Below are positions 43,701-52,009 of a DNA stretch of 64,000 nucleotides, piece by piece. The DNA lies in the NCBI RefSeq assembly GCF_029109325.1, contig NZ_JAQKQJ010000021.1, forward strand, positions 52,377-116,376, given 5' to 3'. Positions within the stretch are counted from its first letter, which is position 1. Every line of letters begins with the position of its first letter. Made by a program: the position numbers and the translations under genes. The stretch is from Nodosilinea sp. PGN35. GTDB taxonomy: Bacteria > Cyanobacteriota > Cyanobacteriia > Phormidesmidales > Phormidesmidaceae. Below the pieces are notes generated by a model. The model worked only from the letters and a program-made list of their open reading frames with translations. It ran no database searches and was not told the origin of the DNA.

Positions 43701-46700
43701 ACGTAGTAGATTGCACCGGGGGGCAGGCCATCGGTGGCCGCCGCCGTCTTAGACACCCGGAAGATGAGATCGCTGCCCACGGGCAAGTTGCCCGCCTGAA
43801 GGCCGGTGGCAAAGTCGATCACCTGGCCGTTGATGTCTTTGAGAATGACAGAGTTGCTTGACCCACCCGCCGTGAGCTGGCGGCGCAGGGGCTTGAGGGG
43901 CGTCTGGGGGTAGGGGTCTTCGGGGTCAACAATGGCGGCCCCCAGGGTAAAGTTGACCGGCTCTAGCTTCAGGCCGGGGAAGAATTCGGCATCGTCGGTC
44001 GAACCGGCAGCAGGGTTCTGGCGGCTGGGGTCAATTAGCCGGAACAGCTCGACAACAAAGTGATTGACCACCGGGGAGTTGTTGTCGATGCCGCCCAGGC
44101 CAACGGAGAAGGTGCCGGTTTGAGGCCCTTTGTCCGCCAGGAAATCGCTGAGGGCGGTGGTACCAGCGGGCTTGTCGCCGGTATACAGGGTGGGCATCGC
44201 CTGGTCGGCGGTCTGGGTGGCGATCGCAAAGGCGTACTTGCGCTCGATTTTGACATCCACCACCTTTGGCCCCAGCAGCCCCAGATCGAGCCCCAGGGCG
44301 GCCTCGCTGTGGGTATCGCCCTTGGCCAGCAGACTCTCCGACTCGGCATTCTTTTTCAGCGAGTTGAGAATGTTTTTGTCGCTGTTGTAGGCCTGGAAGG
44401 CTTTGTGGGGGTCTTGGGTGTAGAGGCGAGCATCGACCTTGAGGCCCTGCACGTCGCGCTCCCCTTTCCAGTTGACCCGAAAGCGGCGCACGCTGCCGTT
44501 GAAATCTACCGAGATCTCGTCGATGGCGGCGTAGTTGAGCCCCGACAGAATAATCGGGTGCTTCCAGTTGGCCGCATTTTTGGTGTAGGTGGCAAAGGTG
44601 TTGGCCGAGGTGAGGTCGAGGTCAACGGGGTTGCCCGAGATGTCGTAGGCCCTGACGGTCACGGTTTGCTCGCTCTGGCCCACCTTGGCCACCTCATCCA
44701 GCCAGAGGGTGAGCTGGGGCTGGTGGCCGTTGATGAAGTCGTTGAGCGGAATTTGCTCTAGCTCGGCCCGCAAAAAGGCGACGTTGCCCGTGGCCTTAAA
44801 GCTGTTGAGGTCGAGGTAGAGGTTGGTGCTGGCCCCGGTCTTGGTTTTGCCCAGGTCATCCTCAGAGATGTCGAGGGTAAAGGCGCGATTCTTGAGGTCG
44901 AGGGTCAGGCCCACCCGCAGGTCGAAGTGGAAGATCGAAGACAGGGAGCCCTCGGTTTCGAGCCCCAGCACCGGCAGCCCCAGGTCGGAGTCGAGGCTGA
45001 CCTCAAACAGGTCGTAGTCCTGGCCAAAGGCCAGGCTCATGGCGATGGTCTGACTCTTGGCGTCGTACTTGATCGACACATTGACGCCGGTACCGTCGAG
45101 CTGCTCGTTGAGGGCGTCGCTGAGGGCAGCGGCCAGGGACGGCCCGGTGATGTAGCGCTGCTGCTCCAGGTTGCGAGAAAAGTCGCGAATGAAGCTGGTC
45201 AGGAAGGGGGGCAGCTTGCCCGACAGACTGCCGATTAAGGGCAGGCTGTAGTTGTTGATGATTTCCTCCAGCTTTGAGAAGCCGTTGGCCAGCGAACCGG
45301 TGACGGTTTCGTTGTCGAGGCGGCGGTCTTTGACGGTCAGCACCAGGGGCGACGGCGCATTGTTAAACGTCTTCGAGTAGAAGCCGTCGTTGCCCTCGGC
45401 CTCGTAGACCTTCATCTCCAGGGGCAGAATGCGATCGATGTCGTAGGTTTCGTCGTCCAGGGCGGTGAGCTTGATCCGCTGGAACCGCGTCCAGTTGTTG
45501 CTGTCAAAGTAGGCGGCGTTTTCCTTCCACAGGGCAGTGCCGAAGTAGGGATCGCTGCTGTAGTCGCTGGGCAGCAGGGTGCTGGGGGGAACGCCGTCCT
45601 CGGCCACCAGCTTGATTGGGGTGTCGGGGGTGCTGGCGGCAAAGGAGGTGAAGACCGCAAAGCGGTTCCAGCGATCGACGGCGACGTCGGTACTGCCGGG
45701 GATGGCCACTTTGCCAATGCTGTCGCCCACCTGCACGGCGATCGCCGCCGCGTTGGCCAGACCTGAAATAATTCCCCACCCGGCGGGCTGGTCGGGCCGT
45801 TGGGTCGTTTCAAACAGGCTGAGGTAGCCGTCCTGGTTGGTGTCAAAGCTGCCCAGGGTGACGTTGAAGTTGGCCAGGTCAGTGCCCACAGCCAGGGCGC
45901 TGAGGTTGTCGCCAAAGTAGTAGCGGCTGTCGCTGAGGGTGACGCCGCTGTGCTCGCCAGCATCCAGCTCGCCGTTGCCGTTGACGTCAAAAAAGACGGC
46001 GCTCTTGAGCCGAATCGGCTCGGCCCAGGTCTCTTTGGTGACGTTTAGCGTTAGCTCGGTGGTGAGCTTGCTGCTGGCGCTGCCGTCTACGGCGGGGTCG
46101 CGCTCGTAGAAGTGAATCTTGCGGCCGTACTGGTCGTACACCGAAATGGTGACGGTCTGGGTGCCGTCTTCTTTGAACTTGGGCTCCTCCGCCAGGTGCA
46201 CCTGCATCTCCTGGGCAATGTTTTGATCCCAGCGGGGGTTAAAGCGCAGGGTGACCCAGTTGTCCTGGCCCGCATTGGTTCCGGTCTGCACCGTACCGGG
46301 GTCAGACAGCGGCCTGACCAAAAATACCGCCGCCGAAAACTCTTCGCTGTTGTCGATCTCGGGGTGCTCGGCGATGGTGAGGTAGCCCTTGTCGGTGGGG
46401 CTGCTGCTGTCGAACACCTGCTGCCCCGGCAGAATAAAGCGGAAGCCCACGGTCTCGTTGTCGTAGATGCGCACCGAGGCTTTGGTGTCGATCGCCGCCA
46501 GCTGGTAGCCGGGGCTGGTGCCGTTGGGGTCGCTGAGCAGCTCCAGCTCGACCGCCTCAAAGCGCTTGGTGTTTTCCTTGGCCGCCTCGACGGTGGCTTT
46601 GCCGGTGGCGTCGAGCAGGCGGGTCTCGCCAATGCCGCCGGAGGTGAGGTCGATCTTCTGGGTGCGGGCCGGGTCGTTGTACAGCTCGATCACATCGGCG

Positions 46701-49700
46701 CTGATCACTTTGACGTAGTAGAAGCGATCGTCGGCCAGGCCGTCGGGCACGCGGCCCTCGCTGCTCTCGCTGACAAACACCACCTTGGCCCCGTCGATCA
46801 GGCGGTGGGTGGGCAGGGTGATGCGATCGCCCGCCAGATCTACCCCATTGGCCTTAAAGGTGAGGTCAAAGCCCTCGGCGATGTAGTCGTCGATGGGAAA
46901 GATCACCACGTTGCCCAGGCTCTGGCCGGGGGCAATAAACAGAAAGTTGTCGCCCTCGGGGGTGAGGTTGACGTACTGCTGGTAGTCGTCGGCGCTGGCG
47001 GGGGCACTGGCCCAGCCCTTCACCCGGTAGTGAATCTTCAGCCCCTCGGGGTTGCGCACCTGGTCGGTGTTGAGCCGGAGGCCAAAGAAGCCAATCTGGC
47101 CCGGCTCTGAGGCATCGAGCACGGTGTAGGCGCTGACGGTGGGCAGGTCGTTGTCGCGCACGGTGACGGTGACCGGATTGACGGCTATGCCCGCGTAGAG
47201 GGGGTCGTCGGATTGCACCCTGGCGTGGACGTAGCTCTGGAAGTCCCCCGTCACCCGGTTGTCGTCCTGGGCGCGCACCTGCACCGTCTGGGGGGCGTTC
47301 CAGTTGTAGGGGGTGAACTTCAGCTCAATGGTGTCGCCGTAGTATTTCTTGTCGAGGGCCAGGGCGCTGGAGTCGTTGCCCGCCAGATCGCCGGGGCGCA
47401 GGGTAACCAGCACCGTGCCGGTGGGCTTGCTGCGCAGGCTGACCTGGAACTGGCCGCCCTCGACCCCCTCGCGAATGTCGGCCAGCTGGTTGATGATCAC
47501 CCCCGCCTGATCGTTGTCGAGGATCGGCAGCTCGGCCACCAGGCCGGGCAGGTTACCGTAGACCGCGTCGCTGCTGTCCACGGCAATAGATAGGCGGGGG
47601 GCGGCGTCCTGGCCGTTGTCCACCAGGTTGTCGGGGGCCACGGGCCGCAGCAGAATCTGCTGATCCCAGCTGGTGGGCAGAATGGTGAGCTTCATCTGCC
47701 CCTGGGGGGTAACGCTGACCCGCTCTTGCAGCAGCTGGTTGGCGTTGAGCCCGACGCCGACCCGGTAGGTGGCATCGTCGCCATCGACTCGAATGCCCAC
47801 CTGCTTGAGAATGGTCTGCACCGCCGCCGACTGCTGAATTTCGGCCACGCTCTTGCCCGCGATCGCCCCCTGGAGGGTCGCCGCCGTCGCCGCCGTCATC
47901 TGCACGGTGTAGGCCCCCTGGCCGTCGCGGCTGACCGACTGCACCAGGGGCGAGCTAAAGCGCAGGCTGTAGTCGGCGGCGGAGTTGGCCAGGCGCGACT
48001 GCACCGTCAGGCTGCCGTTGGCGTTGACCGTCAGGGCAAAGGGGTAGATGCGCTCAAACTGGAGGCGATCGCTGGCGCTGTTGCGCAGCACCAGGCTGAC
48101 GCTGTCCTGGGGCTGGGAGTTGAGCTGGAGCACGTAGAAGCCGTCGCTCTGCTGGCCCTCGGCCAGGGGGCGGGTGGGGTTGGCCGAGGCCGTCAGGTGG
48201 CTCGCCACCACGCTGGCGGGCTGCCCGTTGCCGCCCACGTAGGCCAGGGTAACGCCGGGGCGATCGTCGTCGCGAATCAGAATATCGACGGTGCGATCGA
48301 GCCCCGGTCGCGCCGTCAGATCGTCGGTGGAGAGCAGCTGCAAGCGCACCCGCTCATCCAGCTCAACCACATTGTCCTGGCGGCTGACCACCTCCAGCAC
48401 CGCCTGGGGGTTGCCGGGGTCAAACACCACCTCGTTCGACTTTTGGGCCACGGTGCCAAACCGGTAGTGGCCGTTGTCGAGGCTGAGAAACACACTATCG
48501 ACGCCGCTGTCGTTGAGAAAAGACAGACTCTCCAGATTGCCGATCTGACCGGCGCGACCGCTGAGCGGATCGACGTAGGTGCGATCGCGGTAGCTCAGCT
48601 GGCCGCTGCCGTCCAACTCCGGCAGAAACGCCCGCCAGTAGCTCTCCTCGCCCCCGCCGCGCTCGTAGACAAACAGCTCCGGCTGGCCGTCCACCACCAC
48701 ATCGCCAAACCTGAGGGCCAGGGGCAGGTCGCTGGGCAGCACAATGCTGCGGAAGGGGTTGGCCGCATCCGCCAGGGGCACCAGGCCGGTCGCCAGGGTA
48801 AAGGCACCGTTGCCCAGGTAGGCCTGGATGCGGTTGTTCCCATCGAGCACCACCGCATCCAGCACGCCGTCCCCGCTGAAGTCGGCAAAGTCGAAGCCCA
48901 CCAGGGTTCGAGGCCGCCCCGAGCCCAGGGTCGAGCCGGTCTGATCCTCCAGGGCCACAACCACCGGGTCACCGGCAAAGGCGACGCCGTTTTCCACCTG
49001 GTTGAGGCGCACCTTCAGGCCGCCGTCCTGGCTCCACACCAGGTCGAGGTCGCCGTCGCTATCCACATCCACCAGGCGCGCCTCCGAGCCGCTAAAGCCC
49101 GGTGCCAGTCCGGCGGTGTTGACCTTGGGCTGGTAGACATCCTGGGGGGTAAAGGCCAAGTCGCCGGGCTTAGTCGAGGTGTTCTCGTAGAACTGGGCTC
49201 CGGCCTTCTCGGTCAAAATCAGCAGGTCGGCCCTGCCGTCGCCGGTCAGGTCGCCGGTCACCACGGCGGGACGATCGCCCAGGTAGCGATCGCCTGAGAT
49301 CGGCAGCTTGGCCGAAGCCCCCTTGTTGACCACCACCCCTTCCAGGGCCTCAAAGTCCTGCCCCTGGATCGCGCCGCCCTCGGCAAAGTTGGGGCGGCGG
49401 TCAAAGCGGCTCAGATCGGTGGGGGAAATCTCGTCGATCAGGTGCTGCCGCCGCAGCGTTTCTAGCTCGTAGGCCTGGCCCACGTTGCTGAAGTAGGTCT
49501 GCACCGGGTCGCTGGGGCTGCTGAGCTGCACGGTGATCTGGCCGATGTCGGCCAGCAGGTCGGCGCTGGTGCCAAAGGAAAACGGCACCGTCAGCAGCGA
49601 CTGCCAGTTGTTGGCATCGACGGTGACGGTGACGGTGGCGATCGCCGGTTCCGCGCCGCCGGTATAGCTGTAGCGGCGAAAGGTCAGCTCCACCGGAGCC

Positions 49701-52009
49701 GTCGGCGCGGCGGTAAACAGGTCGGGATTGAGCCTAAACAGCACCTGGCTGTTGGCCCCATCGAGGGTAAAGACCAGCGGCGGCCGGTTAAATACCTCCT
49801 GGCTAAAGCGGCGAATCTCGCCCTGGCTCAGCTCCCGGTTCCAGAACCGGGCCCCGTAGACCACCCCCTGGAAGTTGTCCACTGAGCTGACATCGGCGGA
49901 GCCAAACAGAGCGGTGACCGTCACCGGGGCAATGGCCGTGGCCCCCAGGCTGCCCGAGCCGATCAGCCGCCCGTCGGCGTAGAGCTGGGCGCTCACCCCG
50001 TCGCTGACCAGATTGATCTGGTAGGCTTCGTTGGCCTTGAGGGGCACCGTGCTCTGCACCGTCACCAGCTGGTTCTGGCCGTTGCGGAACTGCGCCACCA
50101 GGCGTCCGTCGGTGGCGATCGCCAGGTCGCCGTGGCCGTTGACCCCCTGCACCAGCTGCACCGGCTGGCCCTGGTCGCGGTTGCCGCTCCAGCGCAGGCC
50201 CAGCTGGAGGGTAAAGCGGCTGCCCAGCTCAATCGGGTCTTCCAGGGCCAGATGGTCGCTGCCCCCCTGGAGCTGGAGCGATCGCTGGAGCCCCGTCTCC
50301 ACCACCTTGTAGCGGCCCACCAGCGGGCCGCCCTGGCCATTGAGGTCGGCGGTAATGGTTACCTGGGCGGTCTCGCCCTCGGTGATGGTGAGCTGCCGGG
50401 TCTGGGCATTGACCTCAAAGCCGTAGGTGGGGTTGGCCGGGTTGGGCGGCTGGTAGAGCTTCACCAGCTCCTCCGGCTTTAGCTCCGTTGGGGGCTCGGC
50501 CATGGCCACGTTGAGGTAGGTGAGGTTGGCTCCCTGGCCGCCAAACTGGTAGGCCGCATCCGTTGTCTGAGCGGGGTCGGTGACGATGGTGGCGGTCACC
50601 TGGCCCAGCTGGCTGCCGTCGTTAAAGCCGTCGTTGACGCCGCGAATGCCCACCAGCCGGGGCTGATCCCAGTCGGCGGCGGTGAAGGTGAGCCGACTGG
50701 TGGAGAGCGCCACCTCGTCGCTGCCCACAATGCTGCGGGTGGCCTTCAGATCGACCGCCACCTGGCCGTCGCCGTCGATGGGGGCCGAGGTCAGCTGCAC
50801 GTAGACGTACTCGTTCCAGCTCGACTGCCGCGCCCGAATCGGCAGGGGATTGCCTTCGTTGGTCAGCAGGTGCCCCTGCTCAAAGGTGAGTTTCAAGTCG
50901 GCGCTGGCCGGGCTGAGGCGCAGGCTCTCGGCGTCGGCCAGCTCCTGGTTGGCCACCAGCTCCAGGGAAAACGACTGGGCCACGCCGTTGAGGGTGAGAA
51001 TGCCGTTGAGAATTTTGCCGCCAAAGTCGCCCTGTACGGTGGTGACGGCAAAGCGCTGGGCGTCGGTGAGGCTGAGTTTGGTCTCGCTGAGGGCCAGCCC
51101 GGCGGTGTCGGTGATAAAAATCTCGGCGGTGTCGTAGTTCTGAGCGTCCCAGCGCAGGTCGTCGAGGTTAAAGCGCAGGGTCATGGCCCCGTCGTCGGCC
51201 TCCCGCACAATAATCTGCTTCACCGGCTCCAGCTGGGTGGTGTTCTCGGTGCGATCGGTGTCGGGGTTGTAGGTGTAGCTGCTCTTGAGGCTGAGCATCT
51301 CGACGCCGGGGCGATCGGTATCGACGATCGCGATCGTGCCGCTAGCGCCCGCCACCTGGTAGCGGCTGGCGTCGGCATTGGCCACCCCGCCCAGGGTGAG
51401 CTGCAGGCGCTGGTTGCCCTCGGCCCGCTCGTCGTCGGGGGCGCTGATGTAGACCACGCCCTTGCGTGCCCCCTCGGGAATATAGATCGAGCCCGTGAAC
51501 CCCTCGCCAAAGCTGACGTTCTGGGTCTGGGTCTGGGCGCTGCCCCCCAGGTTGACGGCGGTGGTCACCTGAAAATCGAGCCCCTGCCAGGCCGAGCCGC
51601 TGCCGGCGCTGGGCCGCAGAGCACCCGGCTCGGCCAAAGTCAGGTTGCTGAGGCCAAAGTTAACCGTAATGCCGCCCCGGGGCGCTGGCTTGCTGAGCAG
51701 CAGCTCAAAGGCGGCCAGCTGATCGCTGCCCTCCACGGTGCGCTGCTGGTCGCTGGGCACGCTGACAACCACCTGGGGAAAGTCGAAGTTGCGGTTGACC
51801 AGCCCAAAGCTGGCCGCTTCCTCCGCCAGCATCTCGCGCAGGGCGGGGTCAGCCAGGGGCACGCCGGGGTTCCACAGCAGGGCATCGCCATTGTTGAATA
51901 CCACCGTGGCGTCGGCGATCGCCGACGCCGGGGCCAGGGTATTCAGGGTGGTGTTCTCGGTGCGATCGGTGTCGGGGTTGTAGGTGTAGCTGCTCTTGAG
52001 GCTGAGCAT
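34733..52009 (-). CDS. Giant RTX surface protein, C-terminal portion of a frameshift-split gene
   Basis: About 5,758 residues; the first Met is not a credible start (no ribosome binding site, lies inside a duplicated segment), so it is read here as the continuation of the gene starting at 55428. Domains by approximate residue: LamG-like (563-726), FG-GAP/VCBS (900-1085), several Calx-beta-like units (to about 1900), EF-hand-like Ca sites (FDVNGNGELDAGE near 2010, FDKDANGEVSILE near 2995, FDANFNLKFDEGE near 3370), a long region of unknown fold (2240-3040), six copies of a LFGxxF...GVAI...W...LRF...LID unit (about 3680-5010), a proprotein-convertase P-like domain (4006-4190), cadherin-like repeats (4680-4900), four 115-residue Trp-rich repeats (5143-5577), RTX nonapeptides (5593-5653), and a type I secretion C-terminus. 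Probable extracellular Ca2+-dependent adhesin or surface-layer protein. Confidence 0.85.
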   Translation of the reverse strand: MLSLKSSYTYNPDTDRTENTTLNTLAPASAIADATVVFNNGDALLWNPGVPLADPALREMLAEEAASFGLVNRNFDFPQVVVSVPSDQQRTVEGSDQLAAFELLLSKPAPRGGITVNFGLSNLTLAEPGALRPSAGSGSAWQGLDFQVTTAVNLGGSAQTQTQNVSFGEGFTGSIYIPEGARKGVVYISAPDDERAEGNQRLQLTLGGVANADASRYQVAGASGTIAIVDTDRPGVEMLSLKSSYTYNPDTDRTENTTQLEPVKQIIVREADDGAMTLRFNLDDLRWDAQNYDTAEIFITDTAGLALSETKLSLTDAQRFAVTTVQGDFGGKILNGILTLNGVAQSFSLELVANQELADAESLRLSPASADLKLTFEQGHLLTNEGNPLPIRARQSSWNEYVYVQLTSAPIDGDGQVAVDLKATRSIVGSDEVALSTSRLTFTAADWDQPRLVGIRGVNDGFNDGSQLGQVTATIVTDPAQTTDAAYQFGGQGANLTYLNVAMAEPPTELKPEELVKLYQPPNPANPTYGFEVNAQTRQLTITEGETAQVTITADLNGQGGPLVGRYKVVETGLQRSLQLQGGSDHLALEDPIELGSRFTLQLGLRWSGNRDQGQPVQLVQGVNGHGDLAIATDGRLVAQFRNGQNQLVTVQSTVPLKANEAYQINLVSDGVSAQLYADGRLIGSGSLGATAIAPVTVTALFGSADVSSVDNFQGVVYGARFWNRELSQGEIRRFSQEVFNRPPLVFTLDGANSQVLFRLNPDLFTAAPTAPVELTFRRYSYTGGAEPAIATVTVTVDANNWQSLLTVPFSFGTSADLLADIGQITVQLSSPSDPVQTYFSNVGQAYELETLRRQHLIDEISPTDLSRFDRRPNFAEGGAIQGQDFEALEGVVVNKGASAKLPISGDRYLGDRPAVVTGDLTGDGRADLLILTEKAGAQFYENTSTKPGDLAFTPQDVYQPKVNTAGLAPGFSGSEARLVDVDSDGDLDLVWSQDGGLKVRLNQVENGVAFAGDPVVVALEDQTGSTLGSGRPRTLVGFDFADFSGDGVLDAVVLDGNNRIQAYLGNGAFTLATGLVPLADAANPFRSIVLPSDLPLALRFGDVVVDGQPELFVYERGGGEESYWRAFLPELDGSGQLSYRDRTYVDPLSGRAGQIGNLESLSFLNDSGVDSVFLSLDNGHYRFGTVAQKSNEVVFDPGNPQAVLEVVSRQDNVVELDERVRLQLLSTDDLTARPGLDRTVDILIRDDDRPGVTLAYVGGNGQPASVVASHLTASANPTRPLAEGQQSDGFYVLQLNSQPQDSVSLVLRNSASDRLQFERIYPFALTVNANGSLTVQSRLANSAADYSLRFSSPLVQSVSRDGQGAYTVQMTAATAATLQGAIAGKSVAEIQQSAAVQTILKQVGIRVDGDDATYRVGVGLNANQLLQERVSVTPQGQMKLTILPTSWDQQILLRPVAPDNLVDNGQDAAPRLSIAVDSSDAVYGNLPGLVAELPILDNDQAGVIINQLADIREGVEGGQFQVSLRSKPTGTVLVTLRPGDLAGNDSSALALDKKYYGDTIELKFTPYNWNAPQTVQVRAQDDNRVTGDFQSYVHARVQSDDPLYAGIAVNPVTVTVRDNDLPTVSAYTVLDASEPGQIGFFGLRLNTDQVRNPEGLKIHYRVKGWASAPASADDYQQYVNLTPEGDNFLFIAPGQSLGNVVIFPIDDYIAEGFDLTFKANGVDLAGDRITLPTHRLIDGAKVVFVSESSEGRVPDGLADDRFYYVKVISADVIELYNDPARTQKIDLTSGGIGETRLLDATGKATVEAAKENTKRFEAVELELLSDPNGTSPGYQLAAIDTKASVRIYDNETVGFRFILPGQQVFDSSSPTDKGYLTIAEHPEIDNSEEFSAAVFLVRPLSDPGTVQTGTNAGQDNWVTLRFNPRWDQNIAQEMQVHLAEEPKFKEDGTQTVTISVYDQYGRKIHFYERDPAVDGSASSKLTTELTLNVTKETWAEPIRLKSAVFFDVNGNGELDAGEHSGVTLSDSRYYFGDNLSALAVGTDLANFNVTLGSFDTNQDGYLSLFETTQRPDQPAGWGIISGLANAAAIAVQVGDSIGKVAIPGSTDVAVDRWNRFAVFTSFAASTPDTPIKLVAEDGVPPSTLLPSDYSSDPYFGTALWKENAAYFDSNNWTRFQRIKLTALDDETYDIDRILPLEMKVYEAEGNDGFYSKTFNNAPSPLVLTVKDRRLDNETVTGSLANGFSKLEEIINNYSLPLIGSLSGKLPPFLTSFIRDFSRNLEQQRYITGPSLAAALSDALNEQLDGTGVNVSIKYDAKSQTIAMSLAFGQDYDLFEVSLDSDLGLPVLGLETEGSLSSIFHFDLRVGLTLDLKNRAFTLDISEDDLGKTKTGASTNLYLDLNSFKATGNVAFLRAELEQIPLNDFINGHQPQLTLWLDEVAKVGQSEQTVTVRAYDISGNPVDLDLTSANTFATYTKNAANWKHPIILSGLNYAAIDEISVDFNGSVRRFRVNWKGERDVQGLKVDARLYTQDPHKAFQAYNSDKNILNSLKKNAESESLLAKGDTHSEAALGLDLGLLGPKVVDVKIERKYAFAIATQTADQAMPTLYTGDKPAGTTALSDFLADKGPQTGTFSVGLGGIDNNSPVVNHFVVELFRLIDPSRQNPAAGSTDDAEFFPGLKLEPVNFTLGAAIVDPEDPYPQTPLKPLRRQLTAGGSSNSVILKDINGQVIDFATGLQAGNLPVGSDLIFRVSKTAAATDGLPPGAIYYVQPFNQAKPIKQVADYLVVSGPSSGGPLNITITNPDEAKNATKKDLVDVFIVPGSNVNLAQTVTEGGITARKLANAQQFIVENTATGAKETYDVNAVGTPIRQASVGISELSSRAKELFDYTLSGSLGAAFNLVTSVMGNTSFPSLSVDLAIAAKADKSKGKEFDLSLAVGLKDLGLDLGSFITKFAAPVISAVDSIFKPIKPFVEVLSKDTQFLEYIGLESQFDKDANGEVSILEIALVLSAISKQRGEAKYAEFFETIVKIVDFIKALDKLNAKLAKGDNLVVPLLEEYYLSLTPDGDKPAEDSKELPKKGSETSKIEHQAETPALPGTAGMSQQAAASGNENAAEVKGLLDKIRSIKGLRFPILEDPVSLVNLLFGKDVNLVLYEVPDLKIELNPKVEFRPFPAYPVTGVLEGRFEIGAQLGFGYDTYGFRKWSEADFSLKESYQIFDGFFLTDWTLDSYLSSSASGIVDKAELYAKAEVEAGVKVGAGLTGYLGVGVGANVNFDLEDKGEYKDNLGTSDGKVRGSEIIAGISDPLSLFELYGRIYAFLRALIEVDLGIFSFKLFEQRWDFELFKFQVGGAKQNGAAVQSEVVGGVVFFDANFNLKFDEGEPWGVTLGDGSYSFGIDPAEFDIDGDGKLTLMDGQLVVIGGRDLQTGLPIVNPMIASPESGIVSPLTTLATQMAVSNGGDLAASTAVVKAFFNLPSSLDLSTFHPIEAIRSGSADAALGLQVYKSHIIIDTLVYNLSRVAGGYSPEGITADLVINVLDFVAEQLRTAVLDGGDTFEERLSAFVESVVAGYFQTEILPTLTGNALAEAQIEQGTIVTVLGDTYDRVASAATNIGGSPAEIQQAFENLTPLKILLKTDIPAALDLYQQEIITAGELGQRSQQTLSEVLNRAPGADGSKLFTGFNTYEGATVGGIFGAAYTDDSGDSFYGVAIVGYTPQVGLGTWAYYDANQLLWFTLDQPITPDRALVLEANTRLRFIPQAGAEGLPTPSLAVRLIDLNGQSPADRVQTGDRINFEGSGAQPIGGTTPYSTDVLTFTTTITALGSGMSTSPSLTQTTAAIDNLAFAWEDGIPQPQGATVNILFGQYFESNSGNNFYGIAIGDYKVSPSQGQWQYYTVVDVQQQLWGWVNIPAINPQANDNQFLLRADTLLRFAPATNYAGPAPLLKVNLIDDRVLYPPYGGGFSSGSRATIAIDLPNSFTPTFNFQTLVYGVNDAPVNSLSATFNQTEAVRISDRASATTADLNPIAGRGDLYPSVLKVSGLLGKIADMSVTLKGLDVTADNNLDIWLEGPQGQRVVLLSDAGNGTALNNFTLTFNNAGAPALAGSTSTLVNNNIYRPTNNSGGANDLDPAAFAGAATAFDPFIGQSGSALNGDWKLYIEDDTDSGVDAEKFGRLLNGWSITFNRTAGSFAALSEDTQDTQGMTVADLFGSHFADVDGDSLKGIAIINNASTALEGKWQYWQNNAWADFKPQLTEINAMLLTADTRVRFSPTANFNGNPGAIVGRLVDGSHPDFTSGKIQDARFTTSGGPFSQGTISKTLTVTPVNDAPTVVAGAAPVFPSFLEDVPLTTANAPTVNSLFASSFQDLIDSKNVNQNTFIGVAIVQDFPAYTGDRATDLQIASEKGNWQVYDIRFGQWISLPSDVSETNAYLVPKDTQVRFLPKANYNGPLPSLRAYLVDNGEGQALGLGQRINLTQTGVGGTTRYTADTVTLKGAIEAVNDFRPWAKDVLTPISLSASGQDEDTTSPPAKTVAELFGPRFVDGPSGSADGSDGDQFDYTQTEVTHGILADASFWGVLIKDVPASTVGVWEYSASGTTWVSVGGWSQGQGLYLPESYRLRFRQTAEHYNDTMTGTNLGPAHPLVAYLVDGSVTDTNLGYLLSSGQSAIAAITSADPIPNRPERSEASPISVNGLTLQQAINAVNDAPTVAATGNLLVGGNPVASIVEDGTPAVYLSGIAIADVDANESNPDGSLTVTLSVDSGSLTVADDILNGLSAGQIGTNGTASVQLTGTLAQINTTLAALTAVQYQSQADFNGEVEVAIAVTDNGNVGQGGAKTASATRTITVTAVNDRPTVEFNNPSVPLTVDSNSPLYITDIAIGDVDSQLHPNGKLSVTLKVLSGKLTVNPSVGNGVTADDITYSSNGSEVTLLATLAQIQATLKAPTGLSYQGLISFSGNDLLEVSVNDNGNTGSGGDLTAVLSRTIVVEPKNTAPLATKGSIQLTTPRSAVDLGAQTVANLFGSAFDDSADQGTLRGVAIVANGANPQTQGTWQYSTDKGGSWKNLPTQNLSATNAFVLAAKAQLRFQPLGNYAGQPGSLSLHLIDNTAIVPSGELGIDVSKRGGTTPYSQDLITLSTRIVIENSGGVLLGAQANQQLFVEVGGVQTAVKLSGAQISVGQFAGWEILAAETINGQNQGLWKNAGANLVGVWNLDSSWNYQSGVNLSLQAPQVIGLETSFGVDIDGNGVIGPVPPTTIENIGSVELLRGSAGDLLVKSGTSQTAVKLNGAPVYVGQFPGWEMIAAETINGQNQGLWRNISTNQAGIWQLDSNWNYQSGTNLSLQAPQIAGLETSFGVDVNGDGAIGQPVPRTIESAGNVNLIRGSAGNLLVNSGSSDVAVKLNGAPISVGQFAGWEMLAAETFNGQNQGLWKNAGANLVGVWNLDSNWNYQSGVNLSLQAPQIVGLETSFGVDINGNGVVGPVMPSVIENVGSVNLIRGASDNLLVNSGGSDVAVKLNGAPIVVGQFAGWEMLAAETINGQNQGLWRNTSANVLGVWNLDSNWNYQSGRNLALNSVEAANLLNTFLANNGSVYANDNVLVGDAGNNYLDGGAGNDDLSGLDGNDVLLGGPGNDVISGGNGNDTLVGGTGNDTLTGGSGLDRFVFNSPQEGVDTITDFSVADDLIVLSASGFGGQLVANSPLASAAFHLGTSATAAGHRVIYDASSGALFFDPDGSGGQTQTQIATLGTGLGLTQNNVFVAE
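35245..36580 (-). repeat. Four 115-residue (345-bp) tandem Trp-rich repeats
   Basis: The anchor TAGTTCCAG recurs at 35325, 35670, 36015 and 36360, spaced exactly 345 bp. Each unit contains AVKLNGAPISVGQF, GWEMLAAETINGQNQGLW, VWNLDSNWNYQSG and SFGVDINGNG. DNA identity is high but not perfect. The unit ends with a putative Ca-binding DxNGNG loop. Lies directly before the C-terminal RTX block. Confidence 0.9.
51235..51312. repeat. 78-bp perfect direct repeat, in-frame copy
   Basis: Identical to 51946-52023. Here it sits naturally in a Calx-beta-like context (VDTDRPGVEMLSLKSSY) with the giant reading frame open on both sides, so this is the likely original copy. Confidence 0.9.
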